A stretch of DNA of 54,537 nucleotides, taken from NCBI GenBank assembly GCA_047635055.1, contig JBLIIJ010000013.1, positions 1 through 54,537 of the forward strand. Reading direction: 5' to 3'. The DNA comes from JAVJRN01 sp047635055 (GTDB taxonomy: Bacteria > Bacteroidota > Bacteroidia > Cytophagales > Cyclobacteriaceae). Shown here one piece after another: positions 53,075 through 54,537 of the stretch (within the stretch, counting starts at the first letter, position 1; each line of letters starts with the position of its first letter). The translations under genes were made by a program, and so were the position numbers. The notes under the pieces were generated by a model. The model did no database searches and was not told where the DNA came from. It saw only the letters and a program-made list of their open reading frames with translations.

Positions 53075-54537
53075 ATGTCAGTAGCAGACATACAGATTAC
53101 AGAGGAACTTGATCATCATGGACATGATGATCATCACGAATTAAGCTTCATAGAGAAGTATATTTTTACCACCGATCATAAGACAATTGGTAAACAGTTT
53201 CTAATAACAGGTATTCTATGGGCCATAATTGGCGGTGGATTGTCTGTGATTTTCAGACTGCAACTGGGTTTTCCTGAGATGCAACTAGATTGGTTAAAAC
53301 CGATTCTAGGCAAATGGATTACTGAGAGTGGGAAACTTGATGCCGAATTTTATTTGGCATTGGTTACGATGCATGGTACGATTATGGTATTTTTCGTACT
53401 TACAGCTGGCTTGAGTGGTACATTTAGCAATTTCCTCATTCCACTGCAAATAGGAGCAAGGGATATGGCATCCGGCTTTATGAATATGCTATCTTATTGG
53501 TTCTTTTTTCTGTCAAGTGTTGTGATGTTTGTTTCATTGTTTTTAGAAACAGGACCAGCAGCAGGAGGATGGACGGTATATCCTCCACTGAGTGCACTGC
53601 CTCAAGCGATTCAAGGATCGGGTGCTGGTATGACGATGTGGTTAATATCAATGGTGTTTTTTATAGTATCGACGCTATTAGGAGGTATCAATTATATAAC
53701 TACTGTCATCAATTTAAGAACAGAAGGAATGTCTTTTACAAGATTACCTTTAACAATATGGGCATTTTTTATAACAGCAATTATTGGGTTATTATCATTC
53801 CCAGTTCTAGTTGCTGCCGCATTGTTATTAGTTTTTGACAGATCTTTTGGCACAAGTTTTTATCTTTCTGAAATTTATATTGCAGGTGAAGCATTACCGA
53901 ATGTTGGTGGAAGTCCAATTTTATATCAACATTTATTTTGGTTTTTAGGACACCCCGAGGTATATATTGTTCTATTACCTGCATTAGGAATAACATCAGA
54001 GGTTATTGCTACAAATAGTAGGAAACCAATATTTGGATACAGAGCGATGATTGGTTCAATGTTAGCGATAGCATTCTTATCCTTTATTGTTTGGGCTCAT
54101 CATATGTTTGTGACAGGAATGAATCCATTTTTAGGATCAATATTTATGTTTCTGACTTTGATAATAGCGGTTCCTTCGGCAGTGAAAGCATTTAACTATA
54201 TAACGACCTTGTGGCGAGGTAATATAGTATTCACCCCAGCAATGTTATTCTCCATTGGGTTAGTATCTTTCTTTATCTCAGGAGGATTAACAGGTTTGTT
54301 TTTAGGTAATTCCGCGGTAGACATAAATTTGCATGATACGTATTTTGTCGTTGCTCACTTTCATTTAGTAATGGGTAGTGCATCCTTTTTTGGTCTATTG
54401 GCAGGGGTTTATCACTGGTTTCCGAAAATGTTTGGAAGGATGATGGACGAAAAGCTTGGTTACATTCACTTTTGGGCGACTTTCATAGGTGTTTATTTAG
54501 TTTTCTTCCCTCTTCATTATATTGGTATTGCTGGATT
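53075..54537 (+). CDS. coxA: Cytochrome c oxidase subunit I (3' partial)
   Basis: At least 487 codons; it runs off the window with no stop. The start is ATG at 53,075 (MSVADIQITEELDHHGHDDHH), 12 bases after coxB; the His/Asp-rich head precedes KYIFTTDHKTIGKQFL, the usual first conserved block. Ligands are visible: TMHGTIMVFF (low-spin haem His), GHPEVYIVLLP (CuB His, proton-path Glu and cross-linked Tyr), WAHHMF (CuB His pair) and HDTYFVVAHFHLVMG (His ligands of both haems). The ordered GHPEVY motif marks an A1-type proton-pumping oxidase. More cox genes probably follow. Confidence 0.97.
   Translation, partial: MSVADIQITEELDHHGHDDHHELSFIEKYIFTTDHKTIGKQFLITGILWAIIGGGLSVIFRLQLGFPEMQLDWLKPILGKWITESGKLDAEFYLALVTMHGTIMVFFVLTAGLSGTFSNFLIPLQIGARDMASGFMNMLSYWFFFLSSVVMFVSLFLETGPAAGGWTVYPPLSALPQAIQGSGAGMTMWLISMVFFIVSTLLGGINYITTVINLRTEGMSFTRLPLTIWAFFITAIIGLLSFPVLVAAALLLVFDRSFGTSFYLSEIYIAGEALPNVGGSPILYQHLFWFLGHPEVYIVLLPALGITSEVIATNSRKPIFGYRAMIGSMLAIAFLSFIVWAHHMFVTGMNPFLGSIFMFLTLIIAVPSAVKAFNYITTLWRGNIVFTPAMLFSIGLVSFFISGGLTGLFLGNSAVDINLHDTYFVVAHFHLVMGSASFFGLLAGVYHWFPKMFGRMMDEKLGYIHFWATFIGVYLVFFPLHYIGIAG

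Overview
The window looks like a chromosomal segment of a low-GC marine-type Bacteroidota, most likely in the Cytophagales. This is inferred from gene content: a giant secreted protein with a type IX secretion (T9SS) C-terminal signal, GSCFA and DUF5683 proteins, an alternative complex III (act) operon joined to a cytochrome c oxidase operon, and promoters of the Bacteroidota type (TTG, about 19-22 bases, TAnnTTTG). I saw no rRNA, tRNA, CRISPR array, insertion sequence or phage gene.

Layout. Positions 1-12.9 kb hold the 3' part of one giant surface or secreted protein, built from two unrelated tandem module arrays and closed by a T9SS tail and a strong terminator. Positions 13.0-15.0 kb are gene-poor, with one small exported protein. 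From 15.0 to 30.9 kb almost everything is on the minus strand. Read in transcription order this is: the pyrG promoter, pyrG, yidC, parA, parB, a DUF5683 gene, dapB and lepB (one tightly packed run); then apaG, a methyltransferase and a coiled-coil membrane protein; the ribosomal set rpsF-rpsR-rplI; and GSCFA plus a YyaL/DUF255 protein. The plus-strand exceptions are ung and a 51-residue membrane protein.

Positions 30.9-36.9 kb are mixed. They hold a gene-poor gap with a possible outer-membrane-barrel remnant, a MarR regulator with a palindromic candidate operator, and a tandem universal stress protein. A serine-biosynthesis group follows: a fused phosphoserine phosphatase/phosphoglycerate dehydrogenase, a cysteine-free bacilliredoxin-like protein and a SerC-like transaminase. 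From 36.9 kb on every gene is on the plus strand. The first block (36.9-43.5 kb) encodes an exported beta-lactamase-fold hydrolase, a sodium:solute symporter, a GNAT acetyltransferase, an M20 amidohydrolase and two different PLP-dependent amino-acid racemases. It looks like a pathway for taking up and interconverting modified or D-amino acids. The second block (43.7-54.5 kb) is the respiratory operon actABCDEF-coxB-coxA, running off the window end inside coxA.

How they work together: the act/cox block would carry electrons from menaquinol through ActB and the haem subunits ActA/ActE to the copper-haem oxidase. YidC and LepB serve membrane insertion and signal-peptide cleavage of such proteins. 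ParAB, together with the change from mostly minus-strand to all plus-strand genes, hints that the segment may lie near the replication origin; this is inference only. The most interesting candidates for new biology are the two-racemase operon, the cysteine-less bacilliredoxin inside the serine cluster, a candidate small RNA with an orphan terminator, and the giant repeat protein.
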